Below, piece after piece: positions 1 to 12,000 of a DNA stretch of 64,000 bases. A program made the position numbers and the translations under genes. Every line of letters starts with the position of its first letter. Positions within the stretch are counted from its first letter, which is position 1. This DNA comes from Fasciola hepatica (taxonomy: Eukaryota > Platyhelminthes > Trematoda > Plagiorchiida > Fasciolidae), in contig CANUEZ040000165.1 in assembly GCA_948099385.1 (NCBI GenBank), positions 1,066,501-1,130,500 of the forward strand, read 5' to 3'. The notes beneath the pieces were generated by a model. That model saw only the letters and a program-made list of their open reading frames with translations, searched no databases and was not told the DNA's origin.

Positions 1-16
1 TGCGACTTTATCACCA

Positions 17-307
17 ATGATTGCTGACTCAAGTGCTTATGGACAAAAAAATCTGGAGGCTCATATGGCCTCGGCTGCTGCCGGCTTCGAGCAAGCCAAG
101 AAGCAGGGAATCACTAGAGCAAAGGAGTCTTCGGTTACAATCGCTCCAATCGGAGCACATATTGGGAGGCCGAAAGGAAACGCGACCGGAACAACCACGA
201 CTAAGGGGCCCAAGTGGAAACTCGGAGCAAACTCTAAAAAACCGGAGGGTGGCTCGAAACTGGGTTTCGAGCAGGATAGAGCTCCTGGTAAACTGGGCGT
301 CTCTTGA
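17..307 (+). other. Open frame, possible LINE ORF1 remnant
   Basis: A 96-codon frame rich in Gly, Lys and Thr lies just upstream of an endonuclease remnant. Its position fits the ORF1 or 5' part of that LINE, but I see no zinc knuckle, RRM or coiled coil. It could equally be chance reading of repeat DNA. The first 16 bases of the window are too short to interpret. Confidence 0.2.
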
Positions 308-429
308 CGGTCACCGAAACCACATGTTCCGTACACCAACGCGACCAGCGTAGGAAACATGTGGTCGGAACTGAGGGCCCGTGTGAGTGAACGTGATGTG
401 ATTGTAACCACGGAGACTTGACTGAGACC

Positions 430-936
430 CCGCGAGGATGTTAAGAGTTTTGCCCACCAAACTATATTCTGAACAGGATGGTCAGGCAGGAAGCGCAGGG
501 TGTGGGCCTGTTGCTGCTCATGGCAGAGCTATACTCTCAGGTTCAGCGGACCCAACTTTGCCTGCGCGAGGTACAAGTCTCAGTGATCCAAGTTGGTCTA
601 AACCGCGTAGACCTAACAATAGCTTGTATATACCACAGTTCCTCCTCCAGCAATGACAAGAAGGCAAAGCTTTTCCAATATATGGAAGGTCTGGTGGATC
701 TGGACTCTTAGGTCTCAGTATTGAGGGATTTTGACGTAGCTGACGTGGACTGGCTCAACGAATTAGCACCCGAGAAGAAACTTGAAACATCATTATTGGA
801 CAAGCAGCACAGGGGGGTGACTTCGCATACTCCAAGAGGGAAACAAGGTGGAATAATGGAGTGGCCCCCTGCCCTAGATTTGACAATCACCAGATGCCCT
901 GTGGGTATTGTGAATCCAACCGTGGGGATCCGCTAA
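430..936 (+). pseudogene. LINE endonuclease (EEP) remnant
   Basis: Two overlapping frames together read as the apurinic-like endonuclease of a CR1/L2/jockey-type LINE, the domain that nicks target DNA before reverse transcription. A GVGLLLLMAELYSQ-like stretch (478-540) is followed by LTIACIYHSSSSSN (the usual ACIYRPPSS motif, about 615-655) and, after a stop at 709, by FDVADVDWLN (about 730-760), which corresponds to the GDFNxPDVDW motif. The segment ends with a DLTITRCPVGIVNP tail. Stops and frame changes show it is dead. The matching RT lies downstream on the same strand. Confidence 0.6.
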
Positions 937-1489
937 GAGGAAGCTACCAGTGAGTGCTAAGACCAGCACTCAACAAAAAGAAGACCTGTGCTCCAGACAA
1001 GTTCCGGCGCTGCTTCCACCGGGTTGACGAGGGATTTCTCCGAGAGGACGGAAAAGCAGGGAGCCCAACCGTGGTGAACGAATCGGGTCCGCAAGGCACC
1101 CAAAGCGAAAAATGTATCGTGGACAGAATAGAGGGATAGGGGTGACCATCGACACTTCACACGGTGCGGAGCAGTACGGAACAAGTTTGCGGCCATGCAG
1201 ATAGCTGTTCCTAAAAGGTTCGGAGAGAAGCAGGCAAATGATGCAAAAATCAACCCGAGTCGTGCTCACTGTTGCATAGATGAAATTGGCCCGTATCCGT
1301 AGGCAGTGTAAGGAACGACCAGAAAGACACGCTGTAACCAGCCGAAAGTAAAGGGGAAGCGCTCATGCCTTTCGTGCAGCAGCTTCACGGAGTGGACAAC
1401 GGATTACCTTGTCGACCCTCAGACAATTCGGCCCTCGTACCGACCGTGGATGCCATGGGAGACATCTCGGAAATATCCACCAACTTGAG

Positions 1490-2240
1490 CCGACTAAGGA
1501 CATCCCAGACGACAGGCCCGACGGTATCCACCCGGTCATCCTGGAGTAGCTGTCTGACGTACTTGCGGAACCTGTGGCTACAGTTTCTAAAGTATCGATG
1601 AGAGAGGTTGTCGTCATGAGGGATTGGATGAGGTCAACATTGTGTCTAGTTCACAGGGGCGGGGACATGGAGAGTTGCTCGAACTGCAGTCTAGTGGACC
1701 TCACCTCGGTAGTCTTTAAAGTGAAGGAAAGAATTTTGAGGACCACGGTGGCAAAAAGCATAAAGGCAGGTTATCCGGCGGTGCCGATAAGACACGCCTT
1801 CGTAGGACGTCGTTTACGACTGGCCAGTCTATCAAGCTTCTCTGACTAGTCAACCGGTGGAGTAGACAGGAGGAAAAATGTGGAAATACGTTAACTCGAT
1901 TGGAGTTAGGCATTCGACTCAGTGAATTACAGTCAAACACTTAAAATATTAGCCTCTCTTTGCCCAAACCCCCAAATAACCGCATTTATCAACAGCTCCA
2001 AAACAGGCGGAAGCTTCCAAGTTGGAGTGGAGGAGAGTGTTCTACGAGCAGGCTCCCCTCATAGCGGCATACTTCAGGATTCTGTCCTGAGGCCCCTACC
2101 AGTTTTTGTTCGTAAATGACCTAGCCGTGGGCTTAGAGAACCCCGTGATCCTGCTTCCGGAGGGTGCTGATGTGGTGGCATCCATATCGGACGGCTCCAT
2201 TCAGCAGTACCAGTGGTACGTGGAAAGGAATCTGCCTCTG
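1490..2240 (+). pseudogene. LINE reverse transcriptase remnant
   Basis: RT blocks appear in order on the plus strand. DDRPDGIHPVILE (about 1508-1546) is the SPGPDGIHP block. AFDSVNYSQTLK (about 1910-1945) is motif A. SGILQDSVLRPLP (about 2063-2100) corresponds to SGVPQGSVLGPLL, and FVNDLAVGLENP (about 2108-2143) follows. The catalytic FADD box is replaced by EGADVV near 2160-2177, so the enzyme would be inactive even without the frameshifts. With the upstream endonuclease it is one degraded LINE of about 2 kb, related to the LINE at 59.7-60.5 kb. Confidence 0.65.
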
Positions 2241-3384
2241 AATGTTAACAACTGCCTGAATTTAGCAAATGCGGGACTGATAAGCGCCACTGAGGCAACT
2301 GAGACGGCCAGGACAAGAGGTGGCCATTCCACAGGTAAAAAGCGCAAAGTTCCTAGGGTTTGTATTCTTCGTCGGCTCTAAACAAGCTCCTGGCAACTAG
2401 CATCAAATAATCCATACGCTTTTAGGTTTGGTTCACGGTGGCCGGGGATCTTCTCTGTTTACCTCTTTCTGCTACTTCTGGATTGAACGGTCCCTGGCTT
2501 CTCAGCATTCTGTGGCACCGGGAGATTCAAGGACCTCATGATGTGAGAAGCTGGACGATTATTGCGCCTGTCGCATACTGAGCTGCATCGCTAACGGCTC
2601 ACGAGTAACAAAGTACGCTGTATTCCCAAACTGAGTGATTAGTTATATCGCATTCTATAGTCTGCTCCTATCATACTGCTTCGTACTCTGCCACCATGAG
2701 TATTTGGCGGCACGGTAGCCAGGCTGTCCTTTCTCTTCCGTTTCTCTTTCAGGTTTTGTCAGCTTAGCTCCATATTCCTGCCTTGCCACATGGACCTAGT
2801 CCAAACCGCTTACTCTCCCAATTTATAATTTGAATCACTGACGGATGTTTAACATGAAGTACCATGGACTCCGTTGTACTTATCGGAATTTCCATCTGCT
2901 TCGTGTTGGCACATCTGAAATAATGAATCCACTCCGGTATAACACAAACCAGTTTCACGGCCAGTTTTCCAAACTCTCCTCGCTTATGTCACCAACCGGC
3001 TATTTACCTGATGTTTTCACACCGAACTTTAACCGGAAATTCAGCCAAATACTGCTTCTTTATTTCGGGAATTCAACACCATATGTGCCTTTCTAACCAC
3101 GGCCGGTCCTGCCCAGTGGGTTTAAGTCAGTGTTTGTCAACCGTTGTCTCTGCCGTCCGCGCATATTTTTACACTTCGCACTATAAAGTGCCACTGCCTT
3201 AATCAGTTACACTTCCCACCTTTTTCTGACTTTCCCCCACTGACTTCGCAATCGACCTGTATTCACCGTGCAATTCACGTCAATTCAATTCAGTCGAAAA
3301 CCACCCAGATTTATTTCACTGTTGGAGTAACTTGTGCCCCCTCCCTTTAAAACTTCTAAGCTGTTTATCTCACGGGGCATTTTC
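2241..3384. other. Unassigned AT-rich stretch before an X-like tail
   Basis: No recognisable protein domain. The pyrimidine-rich plus strand from about 2700 has the composition of the X-family copies at 17.2 and 22.6 kb, but I could not align it confidently by eye. Confidence 0.3.
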
Positions 3385-3475
3385 GCACATACTAATCATG
3401 CCTTTACGCAAGCACCTTCAACACGGTTGAGGAATTTGCCATTGCCGTTACCATTATCATCTCCCGTCACGAAAT
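3385..3475 (+). repeat. Possible 3' tail of an X-family repeat
   Basis: The segment resembles the ends of the X copies near 18.17, 23.6 and 47.13 kb: a CATGCCT-type block, then CAAG-CCT, a GGNNGAGRAAT-like block, then ACCATTATCATC. Divergence is high, so this is tentative. Confidence 0.35.
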
Positions 3476-4160
3476 TTACAAAGAGTAGTAGACCTGCAGA
3501 AAAATAGGGACTGCTTGGCAAAGGCATCCCGGACACACAGCTGGAAATCATCCTGTAATGAAGTCAGGGATTCACCCACCCCTCAGCCTAGATGCGAAAC
3601 TTTGAACTCCATGTAGAACGGCGCAGCAAGGACATCAGCTCTTTACGGGAAAGACAGCCAGTGCGGTCATTCAGGACAGGGTCTCGAATAAGAAGACTCG
3701 AAGAGGCAAAATCCACATACGTACAGAGGTGAATCAAGAGAAGGAACTCATTGTTTTCAGAACTTACTGACTTAAATTTTCCGCATGTTATGCTGCTTCT
3801 CAGCTCGCTGGATCTCCAAATTTGCAATCCTCGCAAGGGTTCACCACTCTTTGAGCCTCTTAGCCAAATCGTAAGCTCCTGACCCCTTCACGCAAACTCT
3901 CCCGCCCCCCCAGTTTCTGCTTCCGCCCTCTGAAACCCAAAATCCGGTAGTCTGCAACACCTGAGCTTGTATGGAAGTGTTCTACAGCAACTGCCCAATT
4001 TTTCTGTGTGAGAGACCGAAGCCTCGGCAGTTTACAGTGAATAAAGAGCCCCAAGACATGGCCCTCATAAAAACTTCGCTCACCCCTGAAATAACTGGTG
4101 CAAAAATATCCTTTCCGGGTTGATTTATCATGAGGCGGGACTAGCGGAGGTCGCTCTTCA

Positions 4161-5040
4161 TTGGTTATCATAAGCCATGACTATTCTACCTTTCACTCCA
4201 CCATTTACCAAAATCCCACCTTTTCATATGTTACTCGTAAGTGGGCTGTATTTGCACTCACTAGGAGGAATACCCAACTGCTTGGAATAGTCTATCGCTC
4301 TTGCACATCCAACGCAATTAACAACGGAAGATTCATGGGCTGCCTTGATCCTCGATAATCTACACCGGCTTTGACCATGAGTTAGTCACTGGTGACTTAA
4401 AACCATCCAGTGATAACCGGCAAAGAGCCGTTTTCTCCGATATTACCTTTATTCAACCACTTCCGAGAATCTTTTTCAAGAAACCATTAATAAGAAAGCA
4501 AAGAATCCAACCAGAAACCGCACAAGACATGCTCCATTTCCACTAGACCTGTTCGTCATCGCTTAAAAAGATGTACGGCACCACCTGCTACCCTTCGAAA
4601 GAATGTGACCGCATTCTCATTGGAATCACTCAAAAAGATCAATCTTCACCAGGTCGGTGCACTCGTTCGCTCCCAGCTGAACTCATCTAACGTAGGCACC
4701 TCTGCTGACTAGACGACATAATACCTCGGAGTTTTGTTCTCCTTGGCCGATAGACTTTTCGCCCCCAGAATTCAACCCCCACAGAAGATTGGGCGGCCCT
4801 CCCCATCCCATTGGACACATTCTAGAAGAAAGTACACTCATCTTCGATAGGTTTGAAGCCACGGGTCTCGCAAGTAATGCAGAAGACTGCGGGCTTACCA
4901 ATATTAGATGCAAAGACACGATGGGATCCCACCAAAAAGCAGTTCAACGGGCGGGACTTGCTCTAGCAAGGCCCAACGAGGCATTTTGTTTACAATACTT
5001 GCGCAGTTTTGCTGGCGAAGCCAGTTCAATTTTTGCGTAA
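4161..5040 (+). pseudogene. LINE endonuclease remnant with linker to RT
   Basis: The translation around 4260-4320 gives LLGIVYRSCTSN, matching the LLGVVYRPPSSN motif. FDHELVTGDLKPSSD (about 4371-4415) is a decayed GDFNxP block, and the frame near 4531-4640 reads RTRHAPFPLDLFVIA then KDVRHHLLPFERM, the usual SLLDLVFT and SDH-flanking region. In-frame stops interrupt it. An open frame from 4789 to 5040 continues into the EN-RT linker. A strongly similar copy lies in reverse at 9.4-9.9 kb (inverted repeat 1). I find no RT domain immediately downstream. Confidence 0.55.
4545..4830 (+). repeat. Inverted repeat 1, left arm
   Basis: 286 bp pair with the reverse complement of 9528-9813 (coordinate sum 14358). 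I counted four mismatches, all transitions. Outside the arm the two sequences remain recognisably homologous but much more diverged. The right copy lacks about 45 bp present here just after 4830. Confidence 0.8.
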
Positions 5041-6690
5041 ATGAGGGCCGCATGTAGGGATCGAGATGAGGATCTAACTTTTACTTGAAGGAAGTTGAGC
5101 TCCTTTTGCTTTGTTCTTTTGTGAATTGATATTTCTCCCTCTTTGGAACAATACAAAAGATGAGTGAATTTGACACTGAATAAGTCCGTGGTTAATTATT
5201 CAGAGAGAATACTGTGTCCCGAGTAGAAGGTCCTGCTGTGCGCCGGACGTAACGTATGGACCCACTTTCAGCTTCCATTTCCATTCCAGTTGCACTGAAT
5301 TCATACAGTTCAGTTGAGATCATACGATCTAGAGTGTGGCATGCCAATTTCATCCATGTTATCGCACCACAATCCCCATGGATCACTCCGAGCTGATGTT
5401 CGGTGGTTTTCTAAGATAACTGAGAGGGAGTCTCTCCAGCGCAGCATACGAAGACTGAGAAGACCTACAGGATCACTGTCCCTTTGTGAGTTTCAGCTGG
5501 CTCTTCACCTACACAAGGACAGAAGTTGCAAGGGTAGAAAATATGGAGGGGGTGGAAGGATATATGAGCGGGCACTGGCTGGATGGAGGCAGGCTGGTGA
5601 AGTAGATGGAAGAGGTGGCAACGACGTTCGGAGGCGAAAACTGTAGAAATCAGAAAAGGGTTTGAAGACCGAGGGTGGTTGGAGAAGTACAGCTACAACG
5701 GTGGTAACATGGACAGCAGAAGTGAATAATAACACCGGGTGAGGCGGCCACCTACATGCAGCCTTCCGCAAACACACTGTCCCATCAGCTTTCCAGCAGG
5801 TATCTCGACCTCACAAACATTACGGCTGTTACTACTTCCTTCGAGAGCCAGTTTCGTTCGTTTATAAAGCCCACGGCGAAGGAATTACTTCGCGAGCAAC
5901 TCAGAACTTTCTCCCCTGCCAACTTCAGTGGGTTCCCTCGGAAGCTTGTGCCACCGTTGAGGCTCGGTACCGACTGAGTCAGTCCCAGAGTTCACCATGT
6001 CCCTTGGGGACCTTGAAAACTTTGATCAGGTCGCACCTAACCCTGCTTCGCTGGACCAAGAACTAGCCACATGCTTCTTGTTTTTGCGGGTAAGCAAAGC
6101 CTCCAACGCTGAAAAACCACATCTGAAGCCTAGGTGAACCAGTTCCAAAAGGTTATTGTCTTTTATCATGGAGGCCGGCCACACCTGAGCGACTTCAAGG
6201 TTATGAGGAGGCTGTCAGATGTGAGAAGAAAAGACCTTTTTACCGGTCCCAAACGGAGAAAAGGAAAAACAAAGCCTTAGATTACGGAGGGGGCACTAAA
6301 GACCTTGGTTACAGACAATTACCTCTCGAATTTGGTGGTACCCTTTTGAAAAAAGCTCGCGGAAAAGGTCGTACATACCACAAAATTAGAGGTTTTCAAG
6401 CAAGCGGTAGACCGCTATTGGGTTCCAGTTTTCCGTCATTTGTGTTGAGTGGAGTATTTTCCCTGTTCTCTGCATGAGCTTGTACTGATTAAAATTTACG
6501 CTCCTTAGAAAAGGAGGGACATAATCAGTTTGGAGGCCGCTGAGTTTTTGTCGGCTGCACATCTATCTGGACAAGCTATTGGCCCTAGCTCCAAAAGTCC
6601 CGAGAACGAATGGAGTTAAGTTAGGGCTGCTTCTGGCTGACCCCTTTTAGGCTTGGCTTCCCAATTTATCCCGGGGGGGGGAGACAAGGC
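5041..6690. other. No recognisable gene
   Basis: Only short frames without family motifs (for example 5314-5646 and 5756-5977). If the EN at 4.2-5.0 kb and the LINE C-terminus at 6.7 kb belong to one element, its RT would lie here, but I see no conserved RT box. Confidence 0.4.
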
Positions 6691-7000
6691 ATGAAATTGC
6701 TCGAAGGGAATAACATGATTGTTCGCTGAACCCCGAGGCCTGCCTTATGGGGAGAAGCTCGGAGAACTAAAGCTCTTCTCTCTTAGAGAAAAGACTCTAA
6801 AAGTGAGTCTCACTAGGGCGCTCAGGATCATGACAGGGCTCTCGGACCTCAAAGTGCTTCAGCCGCCCCCAGAAAACGGGGATGAAATGCTCGGGGACAC
6901 GGACTGAGGCTTGTGAAAGGCCGTTGGAGTACGCTAGTTAGGGAAAGTTTCTTCGCTGAGTGAGCAGTAAATCAACGAAACGAATTTGCACCCCCGGCTT
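6690..7000 (+). pseudogene. LINE RT C-terminal fragment (L2/CR1-like)
   Basis: The frame from 6719 reads GLPYGEKLGELKLFSLREKT, then LTRALRIMTGLSDL. This fits the C-terminal LPYEERLxxLxLxSLExRRLRGDLIxxFKI block of L2/CR1-type LINE proteins. After a stop at 6907 another frame reads LVKGRWSTLVRESFFAE-AVNQ, the FFSxRVVxxWN tail. It is a truncated, frameshifted 3' end. A related C-terminus lies on the minus strand at 18.4-18.8 kb. Confidence 0.6.
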
Positions 7001-8164
7001 TCGGGCCCGAACGGTGGTTGATCTCAGGTGAAGGTTAGATGCCGGGTGCGACAGCTTGTCCGAAGACCTAGTGCAGAACGGATCACTGCCCCATTTCCCC
7101 CTGACTCACCAGAAAAGTAGCACTAGAAACTACAAACAGGTTTTATCAATGAATAAAAGAGATGGGCCACGCAGTGATATTCGGATGTGGATGGCGCTAT
7201 ACCCAACTACTCTCGGTGCCCTATAGAAGTAAACTGAAGCTCAGTTTGATAAACTAGCTAGAAAAAACGAGCCCATGTATCTTCATTTCTGTTTTCCACA
7301 CCTTCACGGCACCACCATCGGTCAAAACAACTTTTTCTGTTCACACAGCCGAAAGGCTGTGAAACGTGTGGCAAGAAAATAGGAGAAGATACTGATGGAA
7401 ACACAGACATAAGGCAGCCAAAATTTACCACTACGGCCAAAAAATATCACTGCCTTAAAGCAGCCCTCCTTGGCCCAGTGGTAGATTCCTGCAAAATCAG
7501 AAAAAAAATGCTGAAGCATCGGAGCCAAGAAGTACTGAAAGTCGACACCAGTATGAGGGCCTAAACCCAATTGGCACGGTTCCTCCTGCAATGTTTGATA
7601 AACTGCCGGGTTCACTAAGACAAAAACAGAGTAAAAAGAGGGGCAGCGGCACGGGCATAAGCTGAAATAAAATGTGCTTGACATCGAGCAGTGTTTCACT
7701 AAGGACGGGGGTTCGCCAGGAACCATGGTGCGACATTTACGGACATGCATTGGAAAGCCTGTGCATTAGAAGACACCAACCTCATTTGTGTTTGTTTCCT
7801 CTTTACAAAGAACTACTGTGTAAATCCAAGACAGGGTTTGACTATTTTTGAGGGGAGCTTAGTTCTGCGGAAGAAAAATATCTTCCGAAAGAGTTTTCCA
7901 GACAGTGTTAACCCCGTGGTTAAAACATCAGCTTGTGAAGGCGGATGGTCCCGGCCAAAAATCTTTTCCACTGTGATGACCGGAGGAAGTGGATGGACAG
8001 ACGAAAAAGTGGCAACGGTTTGACCTCATTCAACAAACGGTCGCCTTGTGTGCGCGCTAAGTCCAGAGGATGAAGATTGAGGGGTTATAGGCGGACTGGA
8101 CAAGATAGACGGGACGAGACCACTGCAGCTTCAGTGGAAGCCCTTGGAACCATTGCTAAGATCA
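7001..8164. other. No recognisable gene
   Basis: The longest frame is 142 codons on the minus strand (7322-7750). It is rich in Phe, Cys and Tyr and shows no domain signature, so I read it as chance. No repeat boundary was resolved. Confidence 0.4.
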
Positions 8165-8860
8165 TATGATCTTAAATAAGCTCCTGATTGCATTTTCTGA
8201 CCACAAACTGCAACAGGGGACAAATGAAAGTACCCAAACATTACGGAGAAATCACTCCCAAAACAGTGCGAGAAGGGCTTCTTCATCATACTCGGGACTC
8301 GAAATTAGACTTGCTAGCAAGTTCGTGCTGATAGGAGAAGGATATGTTACAATCCAACCGGGAACCAAGAACCTTGTGTCGGTCAGCCTCAGGCAGCGCA
8401 ACCACTCCGTTAGTGGACAACGTGCACCTCCTCCAAATGAAATACTGACAAATTTTCAGCCAGTAACTAGAAGGTTTTTACCGTTGGACTAGCGTCTTGT
8501 TTCATAACTTCCTACCTGAGGGTGCAAACTGCTTGGAATCCATCGTCTGCGTACATGAAAGTGTTCACCGGAAGGGTTATTGGAAAGTCTTTTACGTAGA
8601 TAGAGAATGGGAAAAGACCTAAGACTGGTCCTCGCGGGACTCCGGTTGTAACTGGGGCAGGTTATGAGGAGACATTCGCCACCTGAACAGCGAAGGTGCC
8701 GTCGATAAGGAAGCTAAGCTAGATGTCAGGCTGGGAGCCTGTCATACCGTTTATCCACTGTATATAAAGAGGAGAGGCACAAGGGACCTCGAAATCGGTG
8801 TTCGCAGCGAGTGAGAGCTCGCCATCACCGAGGCTTTAATCAGACCATCTATTGTATTAG
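8165..8860 (-). pseudogene. LINE reverse transcriptase remnant
   Basis: On the minus strand the frame around 8700-8500 reads TTGVPRGPVLGLFPFSIYV, matching SGVPQGSVLGPLLFLIYI, then NTFMYADDGFQAVCTL with an intact YADD catalytic box (near 8545). Upstream, LIDGTFAVQVANVSS fits the block before motif B. Stops follow soon after YADD. The endonuclease remnant at 10.2-9.4 kb lies upstream on the same strand, so the two may be one LINE in which the part between EN and motif B is unrecognisable. Confidence 0.6.
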
Positions 8861-9402
8861 GCATAATAAAGATGTATGATCTGTGAAGAAGACCCATTTT
8901 GGAACCGTGAGTGGATTCTATTCCCGCAAATAGGAAAAGGACAGCCCTTTCGAGAACAAACTCGAAATTTTTTTACCGACGATGCTGGCCAGACTAGTGG
9001 GTTTGAACTACAGGCAAGTTGTCTAATACCCGCATCATGGATGGATGCGATGACCTTTGTTTCCAGCAGCTGCAAAAAAATTCCACTGTCAGCAGATGGC
9101 TATAAAAGAGATGCTAATGTGTGCGCCATTTAGGGAAAGCAAAGGAGGATTAAGTCACAAATCATATAGCAATAATGGAAGGGCCAACAGAAATCTAACG
9201 TAATTGCACCGATGGGAAGAAAGTATGACCGAGGTTAGGAAGCAAAGGTACTTGGTGCTTGATGAGGGTGGAAGATATTGGTATACAGCAAATACAAAGA
9301 AAATGAGAGCTGGAGACCTAGACCGACTAGATGAGATGCGAATAAGAATCGCATATGAAATCTGTGTGCAAGTGGATTCGAAGCTGTGTCCCCTGGACGA
9401 AG
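8861..9402. other. Probable decayed LINE interior
   Basis: This lies between the minus-strand EN (9.4-10.2 kb) and RT (8.2-8.9 kb) remnants. The frames at 8876-9133 and 9204-9461 on the plus strand have no recognisable motif. Confidence 0.3.
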
Positions 9403-10230
9403 CTAGTCCCGTGATGAAAATGCCTCATCGAACCTTGCTCGAGCAAAGTCCAGCCCCTTGAACTGCTTTTTGGTAGGAACCCATCGTGTCTTTGCATCTA
9501 ATACTGGTAAGCCCGCAGTATTCTGCATTCTTCTAGAATGTGTCCAATGGGATGGGGAGGGCCGCCTAATCTTCTGTGGGGGTTGAATTCTGGGGGCGAA
9601 AAGTCTATCGGCCAAGGAGAACAAAACTCCGAGGTATTATGTCGTCTAGTCAGCAGAGGTGCCTACGTTAGATGAGTTCAGCTGGGAGCAAACGAGTGCA
9701 CCGACCTGGTGAAGATTGATCTTTTTGAGTGATTCCAATGAGAATGCGGTCACATTCTTTCGAAGGGTAGCAGGTGGTGCTGTACATCTTTTTAAGCAAT
9801 GACGAACAGGTCTGGTGGAGCGGGAGTACTTCCTGTGCGATTCAGGGTGGCTTTGTTTCGATTTTGCGCCCAGCAGTCCTGGAAATGAGTTCCAGAATGG
9901 TTTTTGAGCATTGGTTACTTTTTAGGACCTTGATGAAAACCTAAGCAAGTGATCTCAGCTTGAAGCTCAGAATGCTGCAGTCGGCGTTTTACATCAAGGA
10001 AGAATTACTCATCCTGCCGAGAAGCCTGCATTTTTTCATAATTCATTAAGGGGCGCTGAAATCGAAAATTGAAAATTCCCGGTCACAGGCTTCCAGTCAG
10101 GCTTAGGCCCTGATGCACCGATTATTTTGATAGGAATAAACCGGTTCGGCATCAGTCAGTTGACCCGATTTACCTCAGGTCGAAGACGGCCCTTCGGTTA
10201 GCAAATTTGCTATAGGATAAGTAATTGCCT
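9403..10230 (-). pseudogene. LINE endonuclease remnant, inverted copy
   Basis: Reading the minus strand from about 10.2 kb gives a weak GNFNFSISAPLN-like segment in the GDFN position, then the EN-RT linker that matches the plus-strand copy at 4.4-5.0 kb. The 9403-9624 frame contains the same SPSHWTH and DAKTRW/RCKDT segment as its partner. The frame is broken by stops and lacks about 45 bp relative to the other copy. Confidence 0.5.
9528..9813 (-). repeat. Inverted repeat 1, right arm
   Basis: Reverse-complement partner of 4545-4830 at about 98.6% identity by eye (four mismatches in 286 bp). Confidence 0.8.
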
Positions 10231-11450
10231 TTTCAGTAGCATACCGGCGCGGCATGTTCGAGCTGGTTATTGGCTCAATTGGGAAGATTTACGTTCTCAG
10301 CTTCCTGCCATCTCTCCTCTTCCCTCGACTTCCAATAATAACTCCTTAGATTAGGTGGTTCTCGTACGACTGGTTTCTTTGTTATTTTGGTCCACTGGAT
10401 TGGTAGTGGCTCTTTTTCGGGCGCTTTGTTCAGTAATGCCAACAGCGGCAGTTTGGAAGTATTCGAGAGTGACTTATTGGAGCCTTTGATCCGGTTTGTG
10501 TTCCATGGTACGGCATGCGCAGCTGGTTTTAATGTCTGATCCAAGATCCATTATCTGTTTTCAGCTCCTAAAACTTAGTGCCCCTGTCCCACTGCGCGTT
10601 GTTCCCTCTATAGTCCTTCACATAGACCGAGACCCCAGCAAGAAGTCTGTCATTTTGTTCCAACGGCGAGGAAATAGGACTCACGTGACTTGAATTTTCA
10701 TTCACCGAGGGACGAGAAATGATTCTAAGGTAGCAATGCGTAGTCAGACACTAATAATCAAAGATGCTAGAAAAGTGGACACCAAGGTCGCGCGAGCGGG
10801 CAATTCTGAATTCTCGCCATCTCACGCTCGAAAGAACTTTCAGGGAAGAACCTCCGGCACAAATCAAGCTAAAGAAACGTCAACATAAAGGCCAACTGAA
10901 GTTGGTCCGAAAAACTCGCGATAAGGTTTTCGGCTGCCATTCCGTCAGACAATCGAGCAAACAGAAATTAAGAATGTGGAACTAAGGCACTCCGACTTGT
11001 CTCTGCAACCAATGACAGTGAGTACAAGGTAAGCACACTGCCCATCTGTCCGTCTCCACCGCCGAGGCCGCTACACAGGTCCCATAGTTCTAATTTGACT
11101 TAGAGTATAGCAGTTATTCACCTTGAATCAGTTCTGACCAGTTACTATGCTTCAATTTTTGAGGGAGCTGAACTTATTTAACTCCAAAGAGCGGAAAATT
11201 ACAATTCAGCGGCACTGTCTGCTTCCATGCCTAGCACCCTAAAATATGGTTAGAGAGTAAAAAGGGACGAAATTTGTTACGACATACGCAAACAGTTTTA
11301 CAGTTGGAGCTCAGTGGCCTCCTTTCGGTGACCTTTAGCTGTACTCTGATCATCCAAGCCTAAATTCGACCTGTGTTTTTTGTGTTATTGCACGTACGTC
11401 GCAGGTATGCGGGGCATTTAGGGTGAACGGTGAATTTTCAATGGTTTTAA
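10231..11450. other. No recognisable gene
   Basis: Short frames on both strands (10275-10544 minus, 10496-10693 plus, 10764-10985 plus) are Lys/Arg-rich but carry no motif I recognise. Confidence 0.4.
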
Positions 11451-11599
11451 AACAACAGGGACCCTTAGTGGACCAAAAATGCAGGTAATAGCATAAGAAT
11501 GACGGAAGTGGAAGCTAGACTCTAGGATTCAAAGCAGTCCTCTATTGACAAGACATCCAGACTGCAGAATAATGTAAACAATCGATAGAGTGAATTAAA

Positions 11600-12000
11600 A
11601 ACCCGAGAGACCAGTCAGTCAACACTGTGTCGAAACTGGTCAGGTTTGGTAATAGGGCCCGAAATTGCCATCAGGGAGCAAAGAAATGTCATTATTCTGG
11701 AGCTACCTGAGCCGATCTGCCTGTCAACCAGACAGCGATTCATGAAGCTAAGACACCAAATAACACGCCCACTAGGGCAAGTTGGTGTGTCCGAGCACAC
11801 TCTTGTCAAGATGATTTTTCAGCAGGGCTGCTGATCAGTTGACCAGAGAGAAAGTCAGGGCCCTGGACGTGTGTTGGTGGAGTTTGGCAGCCCAATTTTT
11901 CGGACAAGCTCCCAGCAGGATCGGACCAAAGGGTTTGACAGTTGAACAGGGTAATGAGTGTCGAACCCGATCACTCGAGGAAAGGCTCCAGAAACACTTC
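11600..12000 (+). pseudogene. LINE ORF1-like remnant
   Basis: The 11646-11834 frame contains IREQRNVIILELPEP, then a ring of basic residues and VSEHTLVKM. The following frame has REKVRALDVCWWS. These resemble the RERRNNIVVFGLPE and RPRPLLVxF blocks of LINE ORF1 RNA-binding proteins. Upstream (about 11460-11640) other frames look like a charged, coiled-coil-type segment. The call rests on pattern similarity only, and the frame is broken. Confidence 0.35.

Noticed and set aside
7322..7750. 142-codon minus-strand frame
   Set aside because: No motif, unusual composition and no second copy. Chance frame in unassigned DNA.
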